Shown: positions 35,640 to 47,778 of the stretch, piece after piece
Position numbering within the stretch: position 1 is the first letter of the stretch
Layout of the letters: every line of letters starts with the position of its first letter
Source: Dryococelus australis
Lineage: Eukaryota > Arthropoda > Insecta > Phasmatodea > Phasmatidae
Reading direction: 5' to 3'
Assembly: GCA_029891345.1 (NCBI GenBank)
Contig: CM056994.1
Span: 56,823,251 to 56,887,250, forward strand
DNA length: 64,000 nt
Translations under genes and position numbers: made by a program
Notes under the pieces: model-generated
What the model was told of the DNA's origin: nothing
Seen by the model: only the letters and a program-made list of their open reading frames with translations
The model's database searches: none

Positions 35640-36770
35640 GCGTGAGTTTGTGCGCGCGCGCGCCTCTGTGACGTGTTACGTGAAACGTGAAGTCGTAATC
35701 CCGGCCTAACTTAACCGTGATTAACTCACTCTGACAGAAAATTTATCGTCACAAATATTACACACCAGATAGCAAGAGGAAAGTTTCGAATCTGCACTAA
35801 CCTGTACGAAAATACCGATACGAGAGCAGTATTTAGTTTACCAAATTTAGGCCCTAAATATTTGGGAATCTAGGGTTGAAATTTACTGAGGTGAAGTAGC
35901 ATACTAAATCCCCAAATAGGTCCGTAAAATCGTCTGCTGTAGTTTATTTACGTCTTATTTCCCACTTTGTGGTGGAAACGCCGGTATTTACTGTTCTTCA
36001 AACGCTGCATAATACATGCACGTGAAGAATGGAAAATCAGGGATGTGTATATTATTTCGTATATAAGTAATAAGTTATCTTAAGTTCGTATGTTGTTTTC
36101 AAATTGCCAAAAAAAAAAGCTATCGATTGTTATTTGAAATGGAATATCAATTGCAGGGAGCTAAGAAACAACCAGAAGATTGATATCGGCTAGAAAAAAA
36201 TATGATCAGTAATTCACAAAACAATGGGGTTACGTGAAAAACGCTTGGGGGTAAGTTATTTATTGATAGGGTGATTTAATTATCATTCATTAATTTTACT
36301 AGAAGTATTCGTCTTTACATGGAAGTGATAACTGGCATAACCTTGCAGGTCTTTCGAGGTGAGTACTTAACGACCCTGCCTATCAAGTCCGCAGTCATGA
36401 ACTTCAAATGGAGAATCAAAATGTTAAACGAAATTCCTTCTCAATGCGTCAATTCTAAAGATAACTATTTCAAACAAAAAGTATTCTACGTGAAATTTGG
36501 AATGTTAATGTAGGAATGATCCTACATTAACATATTTTGCCCGTTTTTTTGTTTAACATGTTTTTTTTTATCAAATGTAAATATTGAAATTTAGATATAA
36601 CAAAAAAAAAAGATGGATCAAGTGGTTTTTTTTATTTTTTATGTAGCAATATTCTCTGAGAAAATCGCAACGTGTTTTTTTTTTTTAAATAGTTACAAGC
36701 CGTTCGAAACTATCTACCCTAAATTCCTAAACCCTAATTCCCCGAATTGGCAGTTTCGGGCCCGGCTTAA
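35640..36770. other. Unassigned AT-rich DNA
   Basis: Starts with a GT/GC microsatellite tail. Otherwise nothing supported. Confidence 0.4.
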
Positions 36771-37150
36771 AATGCTCAGGTGATGATGGCGGAGGAATTG
36801 GACGAGCTGTAGCTACTGCCATGTCAGCGTCTGTGAAGGTGGCTGGTGCAGAGGAAGGTGCTCGCTGGCAGGCTCGCGGACTCCGTTATTTCCTTCCGTC
36901 ACCCGAACCGGTTTGTCGTCTCCCGTGAAGCGGGAGGCGATGCCATCACAGCGGCGGGCGATACATACTCGCCAGACCGGTTCCTCTCGAACTTGGCCGC
37001 GGGTACGCACTCCCAAGCCGCATCGCCGCTCCAGTATTTCTTCATTAACTGCACGTGCAATCTCTTCGCTGGTGTCGCTGAACTGTCTTGGCGAAATCGC
37101 GTGTCTGTCGAGCCGCGCTGTATAGACGCAGGCCGCCTTCGCATATAGTC
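36771..37150. other. CpG-rich island with overlapping ORFs
   Basis: About 380 bp that stands out from AT-rich neighbours by its CpG content (ctcgcggactccg, gaagcgggaggcgatgcc, cagcggcgggcgatac). It is open on the plus strand (36846-37148, 100 codons) and the minus strand (36899-37246, 115 codons). No translation resembles a known domain. Options are a host exon, a promoter CpG island, or a fragment of an unrecognised element. Confidence 0.35.
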
Positions 37151-39299
37151 TACACGCGATTTATTAACACTCTTTGCATCAAACCTTTGAAAAATCGCCC
37201 CATGTGTGACATTTTTTGGTTGTTTCCCAAATATGTAATGTATCACAACCGTTTCAGACTTGTTTTAAAATATAAAAAAATATCTTATTTTTTATAAACT
37301 GGACATTTACGTATATACTCTCTATGTATTATATTATTTCATTCATAATTAATATGAATATAAACAAGGAGGAAAATATGTGTGTTGGTAATGCCTAGTA
37401 AGAAATAGTTCTCGTGCAAAATATTAACACACTCAGTGCGCAATTTTATATACTTGGTTTAAGTTTTGTTTGCATGATACGGAGGAATATCCTAGAAGTG
37501 GAGCTTTAGCAGGGCTTCAGAAAAGTTGAAAGTATCTGTGAATGGACTTTCTGCTGCATGCGGTGCACCGGTTATGTGTCATGCGCTTTTCAGTATCGCT
37601 TCGAAACATGCTGTCAGTATCCTTAGCTGTCAGTATCCTTAGCCGTGTGATATATCGCTTCCAGAAAAAAATAAATTGAAAATATATGGCGATATATTGT
37701 AAACATCGCTTATATTCATATCACAAATACCGGCAAGGCAAATATCGCTCATACTGGTATCGCAAATGTCGATATTGCAGATATCTGTCTTACTGGCATC
37801 GCAAATTTAGAAATTCTAATGTCTGTATTGGTTTATCGGTAAATTACAATAACACTAATATTAAATGTTCCACAATAATATTACTATTAAAAATTTTAAA
37901 AATCAAAGTCTTTATTGTCTTTAAATACCTTAAAAATATCGCGATACCAGAACACAGCAATCTCGCTAACATCTTAAAATCGACAAAACCATATATATCT
38001 AATATCTCGATATTTGGTATATTGATATAAATAATTGTACCACATCGCAGTTGCGGTATTTCAATACTTTTTCCCAAGGTTGATATACCTCTATATTGTA
38101 CAGGCCTATTTACGGTCATAGCAGTTCTCGGTCAGAGCTCTCGTAGAAACATGGGATTGCTTGTGGTGTTTTTTGTAACGCTGTATTTCCTACACAACAC
38201 CCAGTAATTTCATTGCTACAAACACATTTAACAAAACCGAAATAGCGTTTAAATGAAATCATTAAATTTAGACTGAGTGGTTAATTACCACCTACCCACT
38301 ACTGGGGGTCCGCCTTTGATCTTAGGATTGGGCGGGATGGAAACAGATCTTCTGGTCTTGTTAGGGTGGAGGCTATTGTCGTGGTTTGGTGTTTTCTCGA
38401 GGTACTCCCTTTAAATCCTCCACGTATCTCGATCGCCGTGCTCATCGGAGAGCCGTCTTCGTAATTACTGCAATAGTCTAACGACAGGTGCTTGGGTGAC
38501 TTTAAACAAATATATCTTCATTTATGTTAATTCATTCCTTCCTTTATTCTGCCCGCTGATCTACCTGGTTGGCTGGCCGGAACTACACCTCTGTCCTTTT
38601 GGTAGGCAAGCCAGCGCCAAACTGCGCTAGCCTCCTCCCATACACTGTGATATTCCTGAAAGCGAGAATACTGTGCAGAGTTTTTTATAGCCTGTAGCTG
38701 CTTGGCTAACGCCCGATTTTTCCCCGTCGAGCTTAACAATATCACTACTTTTAAAACCACTAAGAGAACTGTGCTGAATAATGCCAACCAAATAAAGAAC
38801 TATAATGTAAATAATTACTTTGGTTAGAAGAAAATGTTATTGTTCAATGCCAGAAGTATTCGGTTGATTCAACTGTCCTATATTTCAGTTAACGATCTGA
38901 CTATTACGGTCAAATATACATACATTTGCAGATTTTTAGACAAACAATTTGCATTGACCCGATGAATCTTTTTTCTAAGAATGCGTTATATTTTTGGAAT
39001 TCGCACATTTCTTAGTAAGGAAAGTTGGGAATGAAATCCCAGCATGCTGGCTGGCAAAGAGTGAAGCGACCGGCCTTGACATTGTCTCAAGTTTGTGTAA
39101 TATAGCTTCGTAGTATATTTATTAAAGTCATATGGTTAAACAATAAAATTGCGCCTGTTCATCTGTTTGCTGTCGAACGGCAATCTTACTAATCTATTGA
39201 CCGGATATCAATGAAGTGGCATTTAAACTGTTGTTGTAAACCACTATTCGGAAATACAAAAACATCCATATATATTTTTATAAATTAAATTTCCTAAAC
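37151..39299. other. Unassigned; ATATCG-rich tract 37680-38030
   Basis: The stretch 37620-38030 is rich in tatcgc/gatat motifs (for example gtcgatattgcagatatctg) and in short duplications such as gctgtcagtatccttag x2. The segment 38280-38460 is moderately GC-rich and could be a SINE tail, not confirmed. Confidence 0.35.
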
Positions 39300-39900
39300 C
39301 CTTGTTTTATAAATATTATTCAGTAAAGCAAAAATGTACATTAAATATATTAGATAATTTAACTGAATTTATATCTAGTTATGAAAGGATCTCGCTTTTA
39401 ACAGTTAGATGTAAAAACAAAAGGTGCATTGTTATTAATTGTCACGCACCAATAAATGAAAACTACAGGAAGAATCAACGAAAAAAAAAAAAAAAAAAAA
39501 AACCTCGGATCTTATAGAAAATGAAACATCCAATATCTCAAAAACAAGCGTTATAAATTATTGGGCAACTTCAATGTACAAATAAGCAAAGAAAAAAATT
39601 GATAAATGGTAGGGTAATGCCCAGACCACAGAAGAACAAATAAAAATGGCATGCGACTAATTAATCAATATAAGGGCTTTCAATTTAAATTTATAAATGC
39701 CAAGCTTCGTCAGAAAGCTCCCAAGGAAAGCCACGAGATGGATATCTCCGAACCCGATGCTAGGAGAATTTCAACTAGACCATGTGGCTATTCTTCAAAT
39801 AAATTTTACGGAAATTAAGAATGTTATAAGCAATAGTGAATTAGATTCTAATTACTATCTCTCTAAATTTATACTAAAAATTTTCCCTTAGATGATAAAA
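39300..39900 (+). pseudogene. Non-LTR retrotransposon, endonuclease remnant
   Basis: Translated pieces resemble the apurinic-endonuclease domain of LINEs: ISLLTVRCKNKRCIVINCHA at about 39385-39450, a degraded lGdFN-like motif near 39560-39600, and WISPNPMLGEFQLDHVAI at about 39738-39795, matching the usual W-SPDG...QIDHI block. A 21-bp A run and stops or frameshifts separate them. The enzyme would nick the genomic target for reverse transcription. This copy is inactive and 5'-truncated. Confidence 0.65.
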
Positions 39901-40479
39901 GAAAATCTTTACACAAAGTAATAAAATATAACATAGACAGTCTTACCATACACGAAGGATCAATAGGAAAGTTTTAAGAAATTAAAATAATTAAAGATGT
40001 TATCTGGCAAGAACTAACTAAAGGTGTCAATAATGCAGCAGAGAAAATATTTGAGCTAATAAGACATAAAAAGAAAGTATGGTGGAATGAAACATGTGAC
40101 GAAGTGGTAACAGAACAAAAAAAGGGGGAAATTGGAAATGCTCAGGGAAAACTGAAAACTACGAACTATTATTCAAACAGCAAATAAAATAAACAGCAAG
40201 GATAATAAGGGGAACTAAAATATCGTTCTATAATAAAAAATTATGGAAATACAGGAACATTTCGCAAAAAAATACCTCCCGAGACATTTTATTATACTTT
40301 GAAAAGTAAACTGAAGGGCTATAAAGCACCAAGTGTTTATTTTAAAAATGAAAGAGTTATAATAATCTGAAAAAATACTGAAAACTGTGAAATACTTGTA
40401 AAATATTTTGATCTACTTTTGAATTGCCCAGAACGGAATCATAAGTTAGAATTTCCAAACATCTGTCGAAGAAATCGAA

Positions 40480-42090
40480 GTAATTAAAACCTTGAAAAAT
40501 AATAAAGCCAGTGGAGAAGATTCCATAACAGGTGAATTCTTTAAATTGTCCCAATCAAATATCGAAAACTATCTACAATTAATTTCTGAAGAAGTTTGGA
40601 AAACAGAAAGATTCCGGAAGAATGGAAAGTGGCATTAATACGTACACTACATATGAAAGGCAACAAACAAGATGTTAAAAATTACAGAGGAATCTCGCTA
40701 GTACGAGTTGCATATAAAATATTTTCAAAAATTCTATTGAATAGAGTAGGAAAAAAAAAGGAAAGTCATTTAGAGGAATACCAAGGGGGATTTAAAAAAG
40801 GGCAGATCCTGCAAAGAACAAATTTTCAATCTGAAGTCAATAATACGACACAGACTACAGAACTCTAAGGATTTAGTCGTGATATTTGTCGATTGTAAAA
40901 AAACCTTCGACTCTGTTGACAGAGAAACTGCAGATAAAATAATCAGAGAATTTGGTATTAAATCAAAATGGGCAAATCTAATACATGAAACTCCTACAGA
41001 CACAATCTCAAAAGTAAAATTCATGGGCAAAATATCTAAACCTTTCTAATAAACACAGGTGTAAGACAAGGTAATGGTTTATCTTCACTCCTTTTCAACT
41101 GTGCTCTGGAGAAAATAATGACAATTTGGGATGAAAAATCAAAAGTATACAAAATATCACCAATAACGTTGGGAAGACTGAACAAATACATTCAAATCAA
41201 TTTTCTAGTATTCGTAGATAACTTTGCTATACTTTCTGAAAATATAACAAATGCAGTAATACTAGTTAATCTCTTAAAATACATAGCCAGTCGAACAAGC
41301 TTAAAAATTTCCGCAAAAAAAAATATTTTTTTAATCATAAACATTAAAAATACACCAAAATTCATTATAACTGATTTTGGCTATACAGAAGGTTAAAAAA
41401 TCCAAGTATCTAGTGGAAATAATGAAAGAAAATGGCCTAGAAAAAGCCGCTATAGAAGAAAGGATACATAGAATGGAAAGAGCATATGATAAAAAAGTGT
41501 ATCTAAGAATGTGAAAATAATATATTACAATGCAGTAATATAGCCGGAATGCCTAAATGCAAGTGAATGTCTAGAATCGAATTATAATCTGGAAAAACTA
41601 GACATATTAGAAAGACGCATCATTGGAGAAATACCAGGCCTACGAAAAAATACAGAAGGCTGGAAATTGAGGAGTAATTATGAAATATATCATAATATAG
41701 AAAAAATAACAGAAACAATGAGAAAAATAAGACTGATATTTTTTTGGACATTTGTGCAGAATGGAGGAAAATAGGCTAACAAAACTGATCTTCAAATATC
41801 GTTTGAAAAATTAGTCAACCACAAGTTTGATTCGGGAAGTCAAGAAGGATTTATAAAGAAACAAAATTTAAGCAGAAAAATAAACAGAAAAATGGTCCGA
41901 AGAAATAAAAAAGAAAACAGTGAGAAAATAAAAAGTACTGGAAGAAAAGAACAAATTACAAGACATCAAAATTGACATGTGGTCCCAAGATAGCATTACG
42001 GAAATTAAAAAAAAAAAGTCCACAGTCACAGTCTCCTTGAGTCGCTGGACCATGATCTTGGGCACAGAAATGTTAATAAAGCATAGATAA
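40480..42090 (+). pseudogene. Non-LTR retrotransposon, reverse-transcriptase remnant
   Basis: In different frames the sequence carries the LINE RT blocks in order: KASGEDSITGEFFK (about 40505), IPEEWKVALIRTLHMKGNKQ and NYRGISLVRVAYKIFSKILL (40605-40740), EEYQGGFKKGQ (40768), VIFVDCKKTFDSVD (40877), TGVRQGNGLSSLLFNCALEK (41055-41115) and FLVFVDNFAIL (41200-41232). In the last block the catalytic FADD motif has decayed to FVDN. A basic C-terminal tail with WSEEIKKK follows. Several frameshifts and stops show it is dead. The motifs look closest to the RTE/CFDP2-like group, which is tentative. Confidence 0.8.
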
Positions 42091-42879
42091 GACAGATATT
42101 TGTGGCATGCTGCCCACTGTTAGTCTTCGTTATGTACACGTGGAGTATGGTTATTTACCCGACAGCACGGTATTACCTTCCTGGACGAGGCGTGAAGATA
42201 AGGTTTAAACTGACCTGTGCCCTCTTGAGAAGTACATACTCGCTTCCATCGTACTCCCGTAGATTTACTAACTGACACCCGGACAGTAGGCACATCATAT
42301 GCAGTCAGATGCCGCTATGTGATATAGTGTGCAAATTTTGTAGCGAACTGTACATCAGAGAATTATTGGTTCAGAGTCTTCAGGTGATGTCAGATAAGTC
42401 GTACCTGTATTATACCTGTGTTAGAAGTTTAGCTTGTTCCGAAACAAGTCCGTGAAGTGTTTGGTCCATAGTAACAGGAAGTTAAAATCTAATAAGTGAG
42501 TGTTGAGCGGCATGATGGGTTGGGTCGGGGGGGGGGGGGGCAGGGGGTTAAATATTAGTTGTTCGTAACTGGACCGTACAACGAATTTCAGCGACCGACT
42601 GGCAGCAGCTGTGCTCGACTCAACTTATCGCCATGATATCCAACACAAAACTTCATTTTTTTTCCTTCTTGTTGACAATTGATGAACGCGCACCAGGTCA
42701 GGCGAGCGGGAAATTTAAAATGGGTCCCTCACAAGTATTGCGAGGTCAGTAAAACATACTATGTAAAGTTATGCCAGGAAATTACTGCTGATCTAAATTC
42801 TTTCCAATCCATATTTGCAAGGTTATCAAGTCCAAACAGTGACGTTTTATTTCGACTTGGGAGAGTGGAGTGGAGAGAA
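42091..42879. other. Unassigned; poly-G tract near 42529
   Basis: No supported feature besides a ~12 bp G run. Confidence 0.4.
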
Positions 42880-43130
42880 ATGTTCTGGGTGGCTCTTAAC
42901 ATCGAGGTCTTGAGAGCCGATTGGGGTGTAACGAGGTGGGTGTGGAGCAGCGCCGGAATGCGGGGGAGGTGGGTAACGGGAGATCCCCGCGAAAACCCGC
43001 CTACCAGTGGCATCGACAGACACGACTCCCACGTGCGAAAATCCGGGAGCGGCCCCGCCAAGAATCGAACCCGGTTCCCCCTAGGTGGGAGAAGAGTAGT
43101 TTAACCACTACACCACCGCGGCTCCACTAC
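42880..43130 (-). mobile_element. tRNA-derived SINE, family 1 (best copy)
   Basis: Read on the minus strand: gccgcggtggtgtagtggtt (A-box at GTAGTGGTT), then ccgggttcgattcttggcgg (B-box), a ggtaggcgggttttcgcggg core, gcattccggcgctgctccac, and cctcgatgttaagagccacc at the 3' end. It is the least decayed of the four copies and defines the family. The frames read across it (42679-43104 and others) are not genes. Confidence 0.9.
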
Positions 43131-44575
43131 AACCCGGGGACACAAGGAAACTACTACAGGATAGCCACTAAATGTCATCAGATGTCTTTATTGGAGTGTA
43201 AGCTTTGAAAACACTGTTCAACGTATGTGTGACGTGGGGATCAGCGAGACAGCAGCAAGACGAGGCCTGTTTATTTTCTCACGTCCATCAACGGAAGACC
43301 TTAACGAATAGTTACGCGGAAAATGGCGTAAGCCACACGAGTGCACCCAGATAATGCTATTCTCCTACAGCTCTTTTTTTTTTCTCCTTCGAATTGCGAG
43401 GCGCCATTGAAGGTCAGATTCAGTGTTAGAACATCTGTCTCGTCACTGCCATCAACGAGTCCCCTATTCTACTCGCTACCATGTCGGTTGCAGCGCACGA
43501 AATAGTTTATTTACGATTCGTGCACCGTCACGTCAAGAGACGTTGTCTTAAAATTTTTTAATAAATAAACGTGAAAGCTGTGTAGCCATCGCAGTAAGCA
43601 AATTTTTCTCGCCAAGTGAAGCCAACGCGCGCTTGATACTAGATTTCGCAATTTGTTCAAAAACGGTCGGGAGAACAGGAAACTTTTTAAAGCACAATAT
43701 TAAAAGCCCCATTCAGAAAAACAGAAAATTAAAATTATATTAATTTTTAGATTCTAAATGGACTACTTTTAAATCCAGTAGACAGATTTTTTTCCAACGA
43801 ATTAATATAGCTGAGGTATTAGCGCGATAAGTTTTTGATCGTACAAGTCCATAGAAAAATTAACAAAAATTATTGTACGCGCACGTATACTATCATCTCG
43901 ACACACGTATAGTGCATTAATGCATGTAATGCACATATATAAATTGCATTGGTTTAAAGTAACGCCTTGAAGAGTATTGTGGTTTTATTCAATTTCCGTT
44001 GCTGAATTTCATTACATGCAAATTTAAATATTACCCTACAATTGTCGAACATAGTTCCAAATTTTCCTATCAATATTGTGTTAATTTTCCTCTTTTGACG
44101 ATAACCATAAACGTGAGAAAATAAACATTCGTCTCGCATTAATTTTCTACTATTTTTAAGTAAATTTAACCATAATTTATATTTTAGTGCTAAATGTTTG
44201 GAACAGCATTATCATACTGTAAAACACATCATTACAGTTTTCCGTGAAATAAACAAATAAATACACGTACAGACATACAGATACGTAGTAATATTGTAAG
44301 TCGAAGACAAGTTTGATATTATCAGCATTTCAATATAGACCTGTTATCAAATTTTTCGCTAAGAATAATTCAGATCTCTTCGGTGAAAATCAATGGAAGA
44401 ACGCATTTCAGTAACGGTTTGCGAGAAGAACATCAGCACTAGTCACATCACACTTCACAGCCGACCGTTATTGATCGGCGTGGATTAGCAAGGGGAAATC
44501 GAACGATGCACCCGAACTATTCCCAGCGGTTCTACCATATACTGCTGTAGAAAGTTAATGCGGATATTACTTAGC

Positions 44576-44576
<1 letters not shown>
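43131..44576. other. Unassigned AT-rich DNA
   Basis: No feature that I can support. Confidence 0.4.

Positions 44577-44641
<65 letters not shown>
44577..44641. repeat. (TA)n microsatellite
   Basis: About 65 bp of pure TA. Confidence 0.98.
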
Positions 44642-44643
<2 letters not shown>

Positions 44644-44737
44644 TCTGCGGATTTTGTTTTCTGTAAAATGGCATTGGTATTAGTTTTTTTAATTTACTGA
44701 ATGACACACTGAATATTCTTATAACGAAAACTAACTC

Positions 44738-45100
44738 TCTGAAGTATGCATGTATGTAGGTATATATGCAAGCATATATGCATTTATGTATGTATGCATG
44801 CATATATGCATTTATGTATATAGGCATGTATGCATCTATGCATTTATGTATATAGGCATGTATGCATCTATGCATGTATGTACAATGTATGCATGCATAT
44901 ATGCATGTAAGTACAATGTATGCATGTATATATGCATGTATGTATGCATGTTCGTATACATGCATGTATGCATTTGTGTATGTAGGCATGTATGTATGAA
45001 TGTATGTACGTATGTATGTAGGTATGAATACATATGTGTATGTATGCATGTATGTATGCATGTGTGCATGTATGTATGTATACATGTATGTATTTAGGTA
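44738..45100. repeat. (ATGT/ATGC)n tetranucleotide array
   Basis: About 360 bp of tatg/catg-type tetranucleotides with a higher-order ~36-40 bp duplication (gcatttatgtatataggcat repeated at about 44810 and 44850). It creates long artificial Tyr/Met/Cys and His/Tyr/Thr frames on both strands. Confidence 0.95.
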
Positions 45101-45405
45101 TGGCTTAAGGAACCCACCTAACTTGAGCTTGAATTGCGCTGCAGACTGTTTGACATACTCGTTTTCCTACGAAACTATTTGACGTCCAATCTCCTAACCT
45201 ATGAAAATAACACACACTTCAAAGAGGCCTGTTGAGTGGTTTCAGGACGTCACGCACATTAGAAATTCCACAGAGTACTTTAAAATGGCTAAAAATGGCT
45301 CTTTCGAAGCGCTATATCATAAAATACGTGTCAGATACATACAAAACTAATCGAGTGTCCTGCATCGAACATTGCCGCAGGATGCCCACCAATAAAATAA
45401 TAGGG

Positions 45406-45633
45406 TTACTGCTGAATATCTCGTAAGCATGTGCAGCACGACGACAATGCACGCCAATTAAAAGGCTTGCTCTTAGCGACCTTGGCACACTTGATGCGCG
45501 TGGCCGTTTTGCCCTTATCGCTCTCGCGCTTCTCGGCCTCAGACGCAGAAAATAGCTCCAGATAGGCGAGAGCCTTAAGGTAGAAGTAGAATGGTTCCCA
45601 GTGGAACTTCGTACCCGACTGTACAAGCTGCAC
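45406..45633 (-). CDS. Candidate exon or gene fragment, unknown product
   Basis: A 75-codon frame on the minus strand with coding-like features: G/C-biased third positions and a helix-rich translation (FYFYLKALAYLELFSASEAE, then KRESDKGKTATRIKCAKVAK). It stands in AT-rich surroundings. I do not recognise the family. The same DNA is also open in an overlapping minus frame (45312-45626). It could be an exon of a split host gene, a processed-pseudogene fragment, or chance. A family A MITE end begins 8 bp beyond it. Confidence 0.35.
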   Translation of the reverse strand: MQLVQSGTKFHWEPFYFYLKALAYLELFSASEAEKRESDKGKTATRIKCAKVAKSKPFNWRALSSCCTCLRDIQQ

Positions 45634-45640
45634 AGCTCAT

Positions 45641-45725
45641 TAGAGGCTGTTCACGGTAAACTGAGCACTTCTGACATCCATGCTTAAGGTTAAATGTTAT
45701 GAATATGTAGTGAGATTCTCTACCG
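45641..45725 (+). mobile_element. MITE family A, terminal fragment
   Basis: gaggctgttcacggtaaact gagcacttctgacatcc and tgcttaaggttaaatg match the family A left end, then homology stops. Confidence 0.7.
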
Positions 45726-46559
45726 AGTGATGGCAGCACTTTCGGAATAAAATTTGTTAAGCAGATAACTTGAAAACCCTTGCGTGGATTTTAAATCTGA
45801 AAACGGAATTGTACATCGGAAAACCACGCGTATTTAGCAAATTAGGTCGTTTTTTATTCAAAATAGATTGTATAATTAAAGTCAGTATAGACAGAAACAC
45901 ACAATAATCAACGTCAAAAAACAGAGGAAGGAATCACCCATACTTTTCAATAATGGACTATACCCGCATTCACCTACAGTTACCTCAGGAAATTATGGGT
46001 AGTCGTAATCAGGATGGCCAAATCTGTATTCGAACGTGGTCCTCGCGAATGCAAGCCTCATTTAGGCCTATTACCACAACTTTTTTTTGTGTTATACCAG
46101 ATGCACTGAATGAAGCCCATGAAGGCTTACAAAGCCAATTGTTGCCCATACTTTTCCAGTCTGCCATGTAGTTCTGAGAGTTGTAAGACATTCTAGGAAG
46201 AATTTTTGGAACTGTGTAAAAAAATAAAGGTAATTCTTGCGGAAATTAATGTACGTTTAATACACGCGGAGGAAAAAATTACACAATAGGGCCAGTGGCC
46301 AGCCAAATTTCGTTTCATATTAGAATGGAATACATTACAAATCTTTGTGCAGTTATTTACAGAATTATGAAAATACAAAATATTTATGCCCTTACCATAA
46401 ACTTTTACCAAAGATATTCCTCCTTTTCTACAGTGATTGAAGAAAAAATATGTTATTTCAAATATGACTGTAATAAGTGTATTTCCAAAATATATTACCA
46501 CCATAACATCGGCAATGTGCAACAACACAACAAAAGACAAATAAACCTTCGTATTACAT
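45726..46559. other. Unassigned
   Basis: AT-rich. Short frames (45953-46171 plus, 46193-46579 minus) show no motif. Confidence 0.4.
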
Positions 46560-47340
46560 TGGGAGAAAAAAAACATCAAACTGTGTGCTTAGAAGAATCA
46601 AGTTCCCGAATTGGTAATGATCTCGTCATTCTCGGGTTGATTATCTCCGGAAGAATGACTTCTACATGGCAAAACTGGAGTTTTTTGGTCATTTTCATGT
46701 TCCAAAAATAGTCGCATTTTATATTTCTTCTATGTGTTTATTTTTGTGGGTCCAAACTACAAAGTGTGGATTTTTTCTCTCACTGATCTGGAGTAGTCCT
46801 TGGACCTGATAATAGTGGCCTTGTCTCAGTTTTTTTGTAACTGGGTCTATGCAAAACTTTTTTTATTTTTCTGTAAGCTTCTGTGATAGTCATGTCTTTG
46901 GCTGATTCCGGACATTTTATTTATCTTATTGCATCATCTCCTACGACACCATCGGGGGAAGCACCTTGAAAACCATACGTTCTATGAACAAAAAGTCCAC
47001 GTAGGCCTGTGTTACGTTCGAAACATCGTCTAGCTATTCCTTCATGATTGCAGCCGTATTACACAGCTCGGGAACGTTAACTGCCGTAAAGGCCACTTTG
47101 GCCTTCTTTTATAGTTACATACGTCATATATAAAGTTAGAAGCTGTTAATCTGTTTTTTTTTTTTTTCGAGCCATGTGCCATTTTTCATTTCCATTTTGT
47201 CCTCTAGTTTCTATCTACAATGCTGTTGTTTCATTATAATTCAAATTCAGGTCTTGTAATTTCTCTTTCTTCAAATCTTTCATTTCTTTGTCTTCAATGA
47301 CTAGTTGGGTTGCCAATTCGCCATGGCCTTGAGATCCATT
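46560..47340 (-). pseudogene. YqaJ/lambda-exonuclease-like nuclease, decayed
   Basis: Minus-strand translations, spread over frames, show the family's blocks in order: IETRGQNGNEKWHMARK and RLTASNF (about 47225-47125), CNHEGIARRCFERN (about 47040), GASPDGVVGDD (about 46955), IKCPESAKDM (about 46910), YYQVQGLLQIS (about 46795) and FWNMKMTKKLQFCHVEVILP then EIINPR (about 46690-46630). The core is PD-(D/E)XK type: the aspartate is in SPDG, and the ExK glutamate before IKCP is now a TAA stop. Relatives digest DNA from 5' ends and support recombination in phages and some DNA viruses; invertebrates carry multi-copy versions. At least two frameshifts and several stops disable it. A MITE truncates the upstream side. 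Confidence 0.8.
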
Positions 47341-47362
47341 GTTAGCCTTCCTTGGTGTCTTG

Positions 47363-47734
47363 TATGAACTTTGTGTATTATTCTGCTTTATGTAAAATTG
47401 ACATTGACAAGGGCCTAATCACTTTATTCATGCGTCAGCCAAGAGAAACTGTGGAATTATTAGAAGAGTAAATATGTTACAAATCTGGTCAACTTTTTCA
47501 CTTCGAGGCATAAAAAAAAATCAGAAACCGAAAGGAATATTTCAAGTTATTATAAATGGTTACCTAACACGTTTTGTTTGACGTTAAGATGTGGAACTAC
47601 TTTTCCATACACCATTACCAACTTTACTGGGCGCATGCCACTCAGTGCGCCTGTTAGAATATATGCAGGTGGGAGCAGTGACTTTTTTCTAAGGTTGATT
47701 TCAAAAGTGCTCACTTTATCGTGAGCAGCCTTTA
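47363..47734 (+). mobile_element. MITE family A, 5'-truncated
   Basis: Begins at atgaactttgtgtattattc and runs through ggttacctaacacgttttgt and cactcagtgcgcctgttaga to the right end gctcactttatcgtgagcag. The first ~50 bp are missing. Confidence 0.85.
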
Positions 47735-47778
47735 AAAGTAGTACACGCACTATAAAAATAGTCAGCAAAGTGTGATTT

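Noticed and set aside
37501-37550. Another family A MITE end (agcagggcttcagaaaag)
   Set aside because: Similarity is confined to about 20 bp and the terminal gtgaacagcc motif is absent.
42679-43208. 141- and 95-codon plus frames and 100-codon minus frame
   Set aside because: They overlap the SINE copy and arise from its GC-rich body.
44567-45097. Long Tyr/His/Met/Cys-rich frames on both strands
   Set aside because: They are read-throughs of the TA and ATGN microsatellites, with no stop codons possible in the repeat phase.
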